Assembly (NCBI RefSeq): GCF_002343915.1
Contig: NZ_NETK01000001.1
Span: 2,108,001-2,172,000 of the forward strand
DNA from: Nannocystis exedens
GTDB lineage: Bacteria; Myxococcota_A; Polyangia; Nannocystales; Nannocystaceae
Direction: 5' to 3'
Length of the DNA stretch: 64,000 bases
Positions 26,893 to 34,881 of this stretch are shown one piece after another (positions within the stretch are counted from its first letter, which is position 1; each line of letters begins with the position of its first letter). The notes under the pieces were generated by a model. The model saw only the letters and a list, made by a program, of their open reading frames with translations, was not told the origin of the DNA and ran no database searches. The position numbers and the translations under genes are program-made.

Positions 26893-28212
26893 CTACCACG
26901 GCCAGGGCAGGAGCGTGCTGCAGAGGAAGTTGTCGTCCCACGTGTCGGGGTCGGCGAACTCGTGCCACTGCACGCAGCGGTTGCCGCGGTCCGGCCCGTC
27001 GTACCGCCAATGGAAGAACCACTTGCTATGGGTCGGCACGCACAGGTAGTTGTCCGACCAGGTGTGCGGGTCGGCGGGCTCGACGACCTGCGTGCAGCGC
27101 ATGCCCTCGATCGGGCCGGACATCGACCACTGCGCGCCGATGTCCTTGTCCGAGCAGAAGTAGTTGTCGTCCCAGGCGTACGGATCGGCGTGCTCGGCGA
27201 CCGAGATGCAGTGCTTGCCCGGGATCGGCCCCCACGCCGAATACGACAGGGTGAGGCGATCGCCGTAGAGCGACTGGATCCCGATGACGTCGTCGAGCCG
27301 GAGGTTGGGCTTCGGCTCGTCGTAGAACGCGTACATCACCGCCTCCTCGTCGTCCGAGTGATCCAGGCCCAGCGCGTGCCCGATCTCGTGGAGCGCCACC
27401 GAGCGCAGATCGACGACGCCGTCGCCCCCGCCGAGCGTCCAGGTCTCGGCCTCGTCGAAGTGGACGTCGCCGAGGATCCCGCTCCCCGGCGGCCACGCGT
27501 GGGCGAGCACGCCGCCCTGCCCGTCGAACGGCCAGTTGTCGCCGTGATTGCCGGCGCCGAAGCTGATCTCGATGTCGGCGTCGTCGTCTTCGTAAAACAG
27601 CAGGTCGGTCACCGCCCCCCAGCGGGCGAACGCCTCTGCGACCACGGCGCGGATGTCGTCCTGCGACAGGTCGGCGCTGAAGTTGCGGAAGCGGTAGAGG
27701 ACCTCGTTCGAGCCCCAGGTGGAGCCGGACGGGGCGAATTGCGAGGTGCCCTTGAGCGGCCGCGGCTGCGCGTAATCATCGGGGATCCCGCAGCGCGGGG
27801 CGGCCATCAGCCGCTGGGTCTCGGCGTTCAGGGTGCCGTCGACGACCAGCCCGTGCGCCTCCTGGAACCGCGCGACCGCCTCCGCGAGCACCTCGTCGAA
27901 CACCTCCGGGTCCTCCGGCTCGTGGTCGAGCACCGGCTTCCAGCCCGGCAGGCGCTCCAGCGCCGGGTTGGGGAAATAGCCGTACTGCTTGAGATAGGCG
28001 TACGCGCGCGCGACCTTCTCGCCGCGATCGCCGACCGCCGGCTCGAGGACGGGCACATCGGCGAGGTCGTCGACGAGCGGGGCGACACCCACGCCGGTAT
28101 CGTCGTCCTGCGCGGACAGCTCCTCGCCCTCCACACACGAAACCGTGACACCGAGACAGGCCACGGCCACGAGGCCACGGCGCGCGAGACGACCATGAAT
28201 CGCTGAAACCAT
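26893..28212 (-). CDS. matrixin-type zinc metalloprotease with cysteine switch (lipoprotein)
   Basis: A 439-residue secreted protease laid out like an animal matrix metalloproteinase. AAGGAGAA precedes the ATG. The signal ends in TVSC (lipobox-like, Cys26). Residues about 60-137 form a peptidoglycan-binding-like prodomain (ARFQEAHGLVVDGTLNAETQ). The motif PRCGIPD at 139-145 matches the MMP cysteine switch, whose Cys141 would ligate the catalytic zinc in the zymogen. The catalytic domain has HEIGHALGLDH (His275, Glu276, His279, His285) and Met-turn Met293. The C-terminus carries three repeats of about 40 residues (325-353, 363-391, 403-431), each with a Cys pair and a phrase like WDDNYFC, probably a binding module. 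Substrate unknown; likely self-activating outside the cell. Confidence 0.92.
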   Translation of the reverse strand: MVSAIHGRLARRGLVAVACLGVTVSCVEGEELSAQDDDTGVGVAPLVDDLADVPVLEPAVGDRGEKVARAYAYLKQYGYFPNPALERLPGWKPVLDHEPEDPEVFDEVLAEAVARFQEAHGLVVDGTLNAETQRLMAAPRCGIPDDYAQPRPLKGTSQFAPSGSTWGSNEVLYRFRNFSADLSQDDIRAVVAEAFARWGAVTDLLFYEDDDADIEISFGAGNHGDNWPFDGQGGVLAHAWPPGSGILGDVHFDEAETWTLGGGDGVVDLRSVALHEIGHALGLDHSDDEEAVMYAFYDEPKPNLRLDDVIGIQSLYGDRLTLSYSAWGPIPGKHCISVAEHADPYAWDDNYFCSDKDIGAQWSMSGPIEGMRCTQVVEPADPHTWSDNYLCVPTHSKWFFHWRYDGPDRGNRCVQWHEFADPDTWDDNFLCSTLLPWPW

Positions 28213-28459
28213 GCGTAATTCTCCTTATTTTCTGTACAAAGAAATGCCCCGGCAGCGCCGGGACCGGGTCCAGCGAATGTGCGGCGCGTCGGCGCGGTCC
28301 GGATCATCGCCGCGATCGCCGGACCGGGCCGATGCCCGGCAAACACCCCGCAATCGCGCCCGCAGCCCGGATCGGCGCCGCCGTTGCGATCCGCACGACC
28401 GGCGGCTGCACGGCACGAAACCGCATGGCTCCCCGCCGCGCCCTCGACGCGAGCGGTTC

Positions 28460-28491
28460 GCAGCGCGAGCCGCCCCCGCGGTTCGCGCTGC
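28460..28491. terminator. 14-bp stem with CCCC loop
   Basis: GCAGCGCGAGCCGC (28460-28473) pairs with 28478-28491 at 13 positions plus one G-T wobble. It lies midway between the PhyH gene 3' end (28756) and the protease start (28212), both minus strand, so it may end PhyH transcripts or act as a leader hairpin. The remaining 28213-28755 sequence shows no gene. Confidence 0.55.
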
Positions 28492-28755
28492 CTACAGACC
28501 CGCGATGTGCGAGCAGATGACCACCGTCACAGCGAGGGGTCGGCGCCGACGACCGGACGATCGGACGATCGGACGTGCCAATGACGTCAATGTCTACTCG
28601 CGGCGGATCGCCGTCGTCCTCGCCGCGCCGCCGCGTCCGCACTGCGCATGTCCGAAAGGCCAGCCCCCGAGCGGCGCCGAGGACGCGAGCCTGGCGCGAA
28701 AGGACAGGCGCTCACCGGTCTCCCCGGCGACCCGGCGCCCCGCTCGTGCGGGCCG

Positions 28756-29598
28756 TCAGTCGACCCCCATCACCAGCCCCTCGATGTCGTGCTTCTGCGT
28801 CACCGGCACCAGCTCGTCGACGACGCGGCAGACCAGGTGCTCGCGCACCGACGCCGGCAGCGACGCGTGGTAGTCGCGCGTGACCATGAGGTCGTGCAGC
28901 GCCGCGTGCCCTGCCCCCGGCGAGTCGACCCCGAGCACCAGCACCGGGCGGGCGATCGGCGACGGGTGGGGCGTGCCGCGGTGGATCGTCAGCGCCGACC
29001 GGCACGACACGTCGCCCATCCGCGGATACTTCTTGACCCCCGCCGCCGCGTAGCGCGGCCACTCGGACGCCGGCGGGAACATCTGGTGCGGCCACGCGCG
29101 CCCGTCCTCCCACTGCGTCCCGACCGCGATCTCGAACGGCCCCATGTCCGGCGTGACGTCGACGCCGGTCAGGTTGAACGCCAGCGACGTGATCCGCCGC
29201 TGTTCGTACGACTCGGGCGACGACGGGAAGTCGCGGTGCCACGGCTGCCCCTTCGCGCCCTGGAACGGCACGTCGAACCCGATCTCGACGATCTCGTAAT
29301 CGTCGCCGAGCACCGCCGCGCACATCGCCGTGATCCACGGGTGCGTCACCAATTCGACGAACCCGCCGATCTCCTGCGGGTGGACCTCGACGTACCAGCG
29401 CCGCGGCCCGCGGCCGACCGCGCCGCCCGGGCGCTGAATCGCCTTCCAAAACGCCGTCATCATGTCCTCGCGCATCTCCTCGGCCCACGCGCGCGAGAAG
29501 GCGCCTTGCAGCCCGACGATCCCGTCGCGGTACAGCGTCGTCACGTCGCCATCGATGTCGGCCGCCCGGTCGCTCGCCGCTCCTGTCGCACTCGACAT
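28756..29598 (-). CDS. PhyH-family Fe(II)/2-oxoglutarate dioxygenase
   Basis: A 280-residue protein of the phytanoyl-CoA dioxygenase family. The metal-binding HxD is WHRDF (His121, Asp123). The distal His lies in ALTIHRGTPHPSPIARP (His206 or His211), and the nearby Arg217 suits binding of the 2-oxoglutarate carboxylate. Phrases such as TSLAFNLTGVDVTPDMGPFE, with the typical substrate loop, support the call. The family hydroxylates or desaturates very diverse small molecules, so no substrate is assigned. No signal peptide; cytoplasmic. It is transcribed alone and diverges from the lipoprotein at 29867. Confidence 0.85.
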   Translation of the reverse strand: MSSATGAASDRAADIDGDVTTLYRDGIVGLQGAFSRAWAEEMREDMMTAFWKAIQRPGGAVGRGPRRWYVEVHPQEIGGFVELVTHPWITAMCAAVLGDDYEIVEIGFDVPFQGAKGQPWHRDFPSSPESYEQRRITSLAFNLTGVDVTPDMGPFEIAVGTQWEDGRAWPHQMFPPASEWPRYAAAGVKKYPRMGDVSCRSALTIHRGTPHPSPIARPVLVLGVDSPGAGHAALHDLMVTRDYHASLPASVREHLVCRVVDELVPVTQKHDIEGLVMGVD

Positions 29599-29660
29599 CG
29601 AAGCAGCCTAACAGAGCGCTTCCGCGCGACCAGCCGGCGGCGGCGCCGCCGAATCGACGG

Positions 29661-29676
29661 ATGTCCTTCGGGACAT
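29661..29676. repeat. ATGTCC-TTCG-GGACAT hairpin
   Basis: A perfect 6-bp stem with a TTCG loop, 63 bp upstream of the PhyH start and 190 bp upstream of the divergent lipoprotein. It is one of the TGTCC/GGACA hairpins, here between divergent genes and so not obviously a terminator. Confidence 0.6.
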
Positions 29677-29866
29677 GCTCGGAAGAGCCGCCGGCGCCGG
29701 CCGCCAGTCGTCGGCTCGCGTCGCCGCCGCCGAGGAGCGCGCGCTCGTCCGCGAGCTCGCGCCGGCGGCCTGGGCGTCGCTCCACCGCCTGCCTCGGTCC
29801 CGCCCCCAGCCCCGATCCGGCCGCGGCGAACGCGGTCGGCGAGCGGCGGCGAAAAATTCGCAGCTC

Positions 29867-30823
29867 ATGACGGAAGCGAGGGCGGGCGGGCACGAGCGCG
29901 GCGGAGGTCGATCCTTGCCCTTCTCCGCCCGCACCGCGCTCTTACCGCTCTCCGCTCTCCTTTTGCCCGCCTGCGTCCCCTCGATCATCGTCGGCGACCC
30001 CCAGGACAGCGACCCCGCGCCGGGTACCAGCGAGGCCCCGCCGGACGCGACGACGACGACCCTCAGTCCGACCACCAGCGCCGGGCCGCCGGCCACGGCC
30101 AGCGCGACCGACCCGGCCAGCACCGCCGACACGCTCGTCAGCGCGACCGACGACGCGACCAGCACCACCACCGCCGGCACCACCGACGCGCTCACCAGCG
30201 CGACCGACGACACGACCAGCACCACCACCGTCGGCACCACGGACGACACCACCGGAACGGCCGGCACCACCACCACCACCACCGGCGCCTCCACCACCGA
30301 CGGCGGCACCACCACCGTCGACCCGAGCGACGGTACCACGACGGGCCCGAACCAGGACCCGCTGGCCGGCTGCACCCTCGACGCTCCGGCCGGCACCCTG
30401 GTCCAGGGCCCGTCCGAGTTGGGGCCGTTCAGCTCCCAGCGCGCCTACTTCGGCTGGATCGGCGTCGACGAGCCGTTCAGCCCGCGCATCGTCCTGCTCT
30501 CGCCCGGCGCGAACGCAGCGACCGAGCTCGCCAACGTGACGGGCAGCTCCGGCATGGTCGCGGATTATGCGGTCTGGACGGACAAGTCGCTCGAAGAAGG
30601 AGGCTGGCCCGGCACCTGGAACGCGTTCGCCGCGGTCTACGACAAGGGGATGATGGTCGATCTCCCCGGTTCGGCCGTCACGATCACCGAGCTCGCGGGC
30701 AACTGGGACGTGGCCGACCCCGCCGATCCGCCGCGCCTGGTCGGGACGATCGCGGGCGCCATCTCGGGGTCGTTCAACGCCGTGTACTGCGACAAGCTCA
30801 TGTCGATCATCATCGTCGAGTGA
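29867..30823 (+). CDS. Thr-rich-linker lipoprotein of unknown function
   Basis: A 318-residue protein. Start MTEARAGGHERGGG leads to a hydrophobic segment TALLPLSALLLPAC with lipobox LLPAC, an N-region longer than usual (about 28 residues). Residues about 45-165 are a Thr/Ser/Ala/Asp linker of low complexity (strings of T, D and G). The C-terminal 150 residues form a globular domain with two Cys (GCTLDAP, VYCDKL): AYFGWIGVDEPFSPRIVLLS, then GMMVDLPGSAVTITELAGNW. No family is recognised. It is probably a surface-displayed domain on a flexible stalk. Confidence 0.75.
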   Translation: MTEARAGGHERGGGRSLPFSARTALLPLSALLLPACVPSIIVGDPQDSDPAPGTSEAPPDATTTTLSPTTSAGPPATASATDPASTADTLVSATDDATSTTTAGTTDALTSATDDTTSTTTVGTTDDTTGTAGTTTTTTGASTTDGGTTTVDPSDGTTTGPNQDPLAGCTLDAPAGTLVQGPSELGPFSSQRAYFGWIGVDEPFSPRIVLLSPGANAATELANVTGSSGMVADYAVWTDKSLEEGGWPGTWNAFAAVYDKGMMVDLPGSAVTITELAGNWDVADPADPPRLVGTIAGAISGSFNAVYCDKLMSIIIVE

Positions 30824-30846
30824 AGCCCCACGCACCGCGGCTTCAC
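30820..30846 (+). terminator. 8-bp hairpin overlapping the stop
   Basis: GTGAAGCC (30820-30827, containing the TGA) pairs perfectly with GGCTTCAC (30839-30846) across an 11-nt loop. Confidence 0.6.
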
Positions 30847-30886
30847 CTGTCGCGGCGGCCGCGGCTCGAGCCGCGCCGGACCTTCG

Positions 30887-30906
30887 AGCTGTCCCCGCGG
30901 ACAGCT
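30887..30906. terminator. AGCTGTCC-CCGC-GGACAGCT hairpin
   Basis: A perfect 8-bp stem with a CCGC loop between two convergent genes (30823 and 30936), so it could end transcription from both sides. Confidence 0.6.
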
Positions 30907-30935
30907 GCCGAGACTCGCGCCTCGCCCCGCTCGGT

Positions 30936-31211
30936 TCACGAACCAGGCGCGCACCGCGGCCGGGGCCCGGCGCAATGCCCTCCGCACTCGACGGCAGCGC
31001 GCGCGTAGCCGACCGCCTCGTCCACCAGCTGCCTGAAGCCCTCGCTCGCCAGGGCCGCGCGGCGCTCGTCCGCGGCCATCATCTTGGCCCTGCGCTTGAA
31101 TTCCTTCAGTCGATCGCTGGGGTTCACGTCGCGGTCCTCCTCGCCGAGAAGGTGGGCCAGGCGCGCAACCCCTGCAAGTGCAACGAGCCACACTGTAGGA
31201 CGATTTCGCAT
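30936..31211 (-). CDS. small exported or membrane-anchored protein
   Basis: About 91 residues from ATG at 31211 (MRNRPTVWLVALAGVARLAH); a TTG two codons earlier is an alternative start. The N-terminus is weakly hydrophobic and could be a signal anchor. The middle is a charged helix (SDRLKEFKRRAKMMAADERR, ALASEGFRQLVDEAVGYARA), and the end has three Cys. It is not recognised. A real gene is suggested by coherent helical sequence and an isolated position between hairpins; confidence is limited by length. Confidence 0.5.
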   Translation of the reverse strand: MRNRPTVWLVALAGVARLAHLLGEEDRDVNPSDRLKEFKRRAKMMAADERRAALASEGFRQLVDEAVGYARAAVECGGHCAGPRPRCAPGS

Positions 31212-31282
31212 GTCCAAGAAAGCGTCGGGCCCGGCCGCTCGCGGGCGCGTCGTCGCGCGCCCTCACGCCGATCGCTCTCCCA

Positions 31283-32017
31283 TCATTGAATCGAATCCGC
31301 CCCGACGTCCGGGCGCTGCAGCACGTGCCCGTGGCAATGACTGATGCAGTGGCTCACGCACTGCGCCCCCGCGGCCAGGCGGCGCTCTCGCTCCGAGGTG
31401 AAGACCCACAGCGTCTTGGTCGAGTCGATCCGCTCGAGCTCCGTCCGGGGTGTCCGCCGCAGGATCAGCACGCGGGCCACCTCGTCGGTCGTCTCGAGCA
31501 GCGTCGTCTCGCTGTCGAGCGCGAACGGCCGGCGCGAGTGCAGGCTGACGATCCCGAACAGGTGCGCCAGATCCAGCTCCTCCAGGCGGTCGGCGAGCGC
31601 GTCGAGGAAGTCGCCCGCCGCCCGGATCGTCTCGATCTCCGCGCGCGCGTCGATGTGATGCTCGGGCAGCGGCAGCAAGAATTCCAGCGGATACCAGCCC
31701 TTGCCGCTCGCTCCCCGGTCGAGCTTCCACAGGTACGGCAGGTGACCCCGGCAGTCCCGGGCCCGCTTCGGGCGCATGGTCGCCATATCGCCTTCGAACT
31801 CGCGGAGGATCAATTCGTCGTCGGCCAGCTCGAAGTGCTTGTGGATCAGATGGATCCCGACGCTGCTCTCCAGGCCGTACTCGGTGATGACATTCCCGAG
31901 CCGCGCGACGTCCTGCACCCGGCGCTCGAGCTCGTCGCGCGCGATGAAGAAGTCGTTCAGGCGCCGGAATACGTCGGGATCGTACTCCACCAATTTCATT
32001 TCGCCGAGGTCCAGCAT
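31283..32017 (-). CDS. hypothetical protein with a Cys/His-rich C-terminal tail
   Basis: A 244-residue protein starting MLDLGEMKLVEYDPDVF (GGAG and AAGG motifs lie just upstream; Met7 is a possible later start). The body is a well-behaved globular sequence (RRLNDFFIARDELERRVQDV, VGIHLIHKHFELADDELILR, HLPYLWKLDRGASGKGWYPL) without a family I can name. Near the C-terminus the phrase QCVSHCISHCHGHV has three Cys and four His within 14 residues, a plausible metal-binding cluster. It has no signal peptide and is probably cytoplasmic. The neighbours do not indicate a role. Confidence 0.75.
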   Translation of the reverse strand: MLDLGEMKLVEYDPDVFRRLNDFFIARDELERRVQDVARLGNVITEYGLESSVGIHLIHKHFELADDELILREFEGDMATMRPKRARDCRGHLPYLWKLDRGASGKGWYPLEFLLPLPEHHIDARAEIETIRAAGDFLDALADRLEELDLAHLFGIVSLHSRRPFALDSETTLLETTDEVARVLILRRTPRTELERIDSTKTLWVFTSERERRLAAGAQCVSHCISHCHGHVLQRPDVGADSIQ

Positions 32018-32463
32018 ACCTTCGCTCCGACTGTTCCTCGTCCGAGGCTTGTCGAAGATCGCGCCGACGCAACCAACGGAGCAAGGGGAACCCCTACGCG
32101 GCGCAACCGGGCGCGCCCGCTCCAGCTGCGCAGCCGCCGCGGCGGCCGCGAAAACGCTGCAGTCGGCGCCTGCGCTCGACTCCGGCCGCGGGCCTCCGAG
32201 GCGACACGGACGCGAACGAGCGCCGCGCCGCTCGCCGGCGAGCGGACCCGGCCCGACGAAGTCGCGCGCCGGCCGACGTCGTCGGCAACACATGTCCCAT
32301 GGGACATATTTTCGATGCTCGCGCAGCTCGGGGTCGCGACGGAATCGTCGCTGCCTGTTTGCCGTGGTGGGTTCATCGCGAACGCGCGATCGATCGGCGG
32401 TCTTGTCATTCCCGGTCGCTGCGGCGGACCGCCCCTCGTCGGCGCGCCCTCTGCCCGGCGAGC
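32018..32463. other. intergenic region, no gene seen
   Basis: About 0.45 kb between two minus-strand genes. Open frames are Arg/Ala-rich translations only. The only structure is the perfect palindrome at 32292-32307. Confidence 0.35.
32292..32307 (-). terminator. ATGTCC-CATG-GGACAT palindrome
   Basis: A perfect 16-bp palindrome, 157 nt beyond the 3' end of the LysR gene on the minus strand. It can form a 6-bp hairpin of the TGTCC/GGACA family or act as a protein site. Confidence 0.5.
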
Positions 32464-33363
32464 TCAGCCGGTGCCGACGCGCTGGTGGAACAGCTCCTCG
32501 AGCGCCGCCGCGACCGCGCGGATCCGCGGCACCTGGCGCAGCTCGCGGTGGTACACCAGCCACACCGTCACGGTGGGCAGTGGGTCGTCGACCTCGATCC
32601 GCACCACGCGGTCGAGCTCGCGGCCGACGACCTCGGCCAGCATCGTGATCCCCTGCCCGCGCTCGGTCGCCTCGACGATGGCGAGCATCGAGTTCGAGCG
32701 GAACGGGAAGTGCTTCGCGCCGCGCTCGACCAGCCAGTCCTCGGCCGCCTTTTGCCGCGGCGCCGGGCCGCTGAGGCCGACGAAGTCGTGGCGTTCGAAG
32801 TCTCCCGGGCGCAGGCGGGCGCTGCGGAGCCGGCGCTCGACGTACGACTGCGACGCGTAGAGCCCGAGGCGGAGCACCCCGAGGCGGCGCTCGATGAGCA
32901 CCTGCGACTCGGTCCGCGTCGTACGCAGCCCGATGTCGGCCTCGCGGCGCGCGAGGTCGGCCAGCCGCGACTCCGACATCAGCTCGATGCAAGTCTCGGG
33001 GTGTTTGCGGCGAAATTCCGCCAGGCCCTGGGTCACCGCGCGCACGAACCCGTCGCCGACCGACAGCCGCACCGTGCCGGCCAGCCGGGAGGCCTGCCCG
33101 CCCGCGTCGCGGCGGACCGCCTCGAGCCCGTGCTCGAGCTCCTCGGCGAGCGCCACCAGCCGCAGCGCGTCCGGCTCGATCGACGTCCCGGCGCTGCTGC
33201 GGTGCACCAGGGTGCTCCCGAGCGCGGACTCGAGCGCCTCGATGCGGCGGGCCACGGTCGAGGTCGACGTGCCGAGCACGCGCCCGGCGGACAGGAAGCT
33301 GCCGTGGCGGTGCACGGCGAGCAGCACGCGGAGGTCGTCCCAGGTCGGCGTGGTGGTTTCCAT
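32464..33363 (-). CDS. LysR-family transcriptional regulator
   Basis: A 299-residue regulator. The N-terminal winged helix-turn-helix is clear (WDDLRVLLAVHRHGSFLSAG, TSTSTVARRIEALESALGST). The effector-binding domain from about residue 95 has the usual two-lobed pattern (GTVRLSVGDGFVRAV, ADIGLRTTRTESQ, HFPFRSNSMLAIVEATERGQ, GITMLAEVV). The start METTTPTWDD is chosen because the helix-turn-helix follows immediately. It diverges from the copper monooxygenase at 33442 with 78 bp between starts, so that gene is its most likely target. The inducer is unknown. Confidence 0.9.
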   Translation of the reverse strand: METTTPTWDDLRVLLAVHRHGSFLSAGRVLGTSTSTVARRIEALESALGSTLVHRSSAGTSIEPDALRLVALAEELEHGLEAVRRDAGGQASRLAGTVRLSVGDGFVRAVTQGLAEFRRKHPETCIELMSESRLADLARREADIGLRTTRTESQVLIERRLGVLRLGLYASQSYVERRLRSARLRPGDFERHDFVGLSGPAPRQKAAEDWLVERGAKHFPFRSNSMLAIVEATERGQGITMLAEVVGRELDRVVRIEVDDPLPTVTVWLVYHRELRQVPRIRAVAAALEELFHQRVGTG

Positions 33364-33441
33364 GAGCGCAAAACGGTTTAGCAGAAATGCCCATCGCTGC
33401 GAAGCAACCCCGCGGCCATCATCCCGGTCGGAGTACGGCAA

Positions 33442-34809
33442 ATGAATCCACGCGTGAGAGGTCGGGGCGCGGGCGCGGCCCCGTGGGGCATTCCATTGTT
33501 CGCGCTGGTGGTCGCCTGCGGCGGCGAGGGGGGCGACGATTCGACGACCGGCGTCGGCGAGGACGCGGGCGTGACCTACTGGCAGGACGTCGCGCCGATC
33601 TTCTACAACCGCTGCGTCACCTGTCATCAGGCCGGCGGGATCGGGCCGTTCGCGCTCGACGATTACGCCGAGGCCAAGCAGTGGGCCGTCGCGTCGGCGG
33701 CGGCCGTCGAGGCGAAGACGATGCCGCCGTGGCTGGTCACCGACGACGGCTCGTGCGGCACGTTCGAGGGCTCGCGCGCGCTCGCGCCGGCGGAGATCGA
33801 GACGATCCGCGCGTGGGCCGACAAGGGCGCGCCCGAGGGCCAGCCGCGCACCGACCTCACCGTGCCGGAGGTCGAGGTGTTGACCGACGCGGTCAAGTAC
33901 GAGACCCCGAGCTTCGTCCCGAAGGCCGAGGGCACCGACCTCGCGGCCTTCGACGAGTACCGCTGCTTCCGCGTCGAGACCGGGCTGACCGCCGACCGCT
34001 TCCTCACCGGCTACAGCGTCGAGCCCGGCGTGCCGGAGATGATCCACCACGTCCTCGTCATCACGGTCGATCCGGAGGCCCCCGGCGCCGGCGGCGTGAA
34101 GAACAAGGACATCATGGAGGCCCTGGACGCCGAGTCGCCCGACCGCGACGGCTGGCCCTGCTTCGGCGCCGCCGGCGACGGCGTGCAGCCGCGCGGGATC
34201 CCGGTGTCGTGGGCGCCCGGTCAGGGGATCAGCGAACTGCCCGCAGGCACCGGCTACCGGATCAGCAAGGACGACTGGATGATCGTCCAGGTCCACTACA
34301 ACCTCACCGAGGAGGCGCTCGCGGGCGTCGAGGACAAGACGGCGTTCCACGTCCGCTACGCCGACAGCGTCGAGCGCGAGGGCCACTTCTTCCTGCCCGA
34401 CGATCTGCTCAACAGCCTCGCCACCGACGACCCGGTCGAGCTCGCGCCCGGCGAGGCCTCGGTGAAGTTCAGCTTCGACTTCGCGCCCGGCGACATGCTG
34501 AAGTACGCCGGCGCGACGTCGGGCGAGCTGCTCGGGGTGCTGCCGCACATGCATCAATACGGCCGCAAGCAGCGGGTCGAGCTGATCGAGGGCGACGGCG
34601 CCCCGCAATGCGTCGCCGACGTCCAGCGGTGGGACTTCAACTGGCAGCTGTATTACTTCTACGACCAGCCGATCCCGCTCACCCTCGATTCGAAGCTGCG
34701 GATCACCTGCGACTACGACACCCGCAGCGCGAGCGAGCCGGTGCTGCCGGGCTGGGGCACCGGCAACGAGATGTGCCTCGCCGGCGTGTTCATCGTCCCC
34801 GACCTGTGA
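33442..34809 (+). CDS. PHM-like type II copper monooxygenase lipoprotein with a haem c motif
   Basis: A 455-residue exported protein. The signal ends in lipobox LVVAC (Cys26). A cytochrome-c-like segment carries CVTCH (Cys58, Cys61, His62) in YWQDVAPIFYNRCVTCH, resembling planctomycete/myxobacterial c-domains. From about residue 165 the sequence follows the two-domain peptidylglycine monooxygenase fold. Every copper ligand has a counterpart: His202-His203 in MIHHVL, His285 in VQVHYN, His369-x-His371 in LPHMHQYG, and Met444 in GNEMCLA. In that family, CuH and CuM hydroxylate a substrate using ascorbate-type electrons; here an attached haem could deliver them. It diverges from a LysR gene. The substrate is unknown. 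Confidence 0.88.
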   Translation: MNPRVRGRGAGAAPWGIPLFALVVACGGEGGDDSTTGVGEDAGVTYWQDVAPIFYNRCVTCHQAGGIGPFALDDYAEAKQWAVASAAAVEAKTMPPWLVTDDGSCGTFEGSRALAPAEIETIRAWADKGAPEGQPRTDLTVPEVEVLTDAVKYETPSFVPKAEGTDLAAFDEYRCFRVETGLTADRFLTGYSVEPGVPEMIHHVLVITVDPEAPGAGGVKNKDIMEALDAESPDRDGWPCFGAAGDGVQPRGIPVSWAPGQGISELPAGTGYRISKDDWMIVQVHYNLTEEALAGVEDKTAFHVRYADSVEREGHFFLPDDLLNSLATDDPVELAPGEASVKFSFDFAPGDMLKYAGATSGELLGVLPHMHQYGRKQRVELIEGDGAPQCVADVQRWDFNWQLYYFYDQPIPLTLDSKLRITCDYDTRSASEPVLPGWGTGNEMCLAGVFIVPDL

Positions 34810-34826
34810 GCCGCGGGCCCGCCGGG

Positions 34827-34868
34827 GGCGGCACGATCGCCGGACTTGCCGCCGACGATCGTGCCGCC
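34827..34868. terminator. 13-bp bidirectional hairpin
   Basis: GGCGGCACGATCG (34827-34839) pairs perfectly with 34856-34868 across 16 nt. It lies between convergent genes ending at 34809 (+) and 34882 (-), the right place for a shared terminator. Confidence 0.7.
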
Positions 34869-34881
34869 GCTCGGCCTTCGC

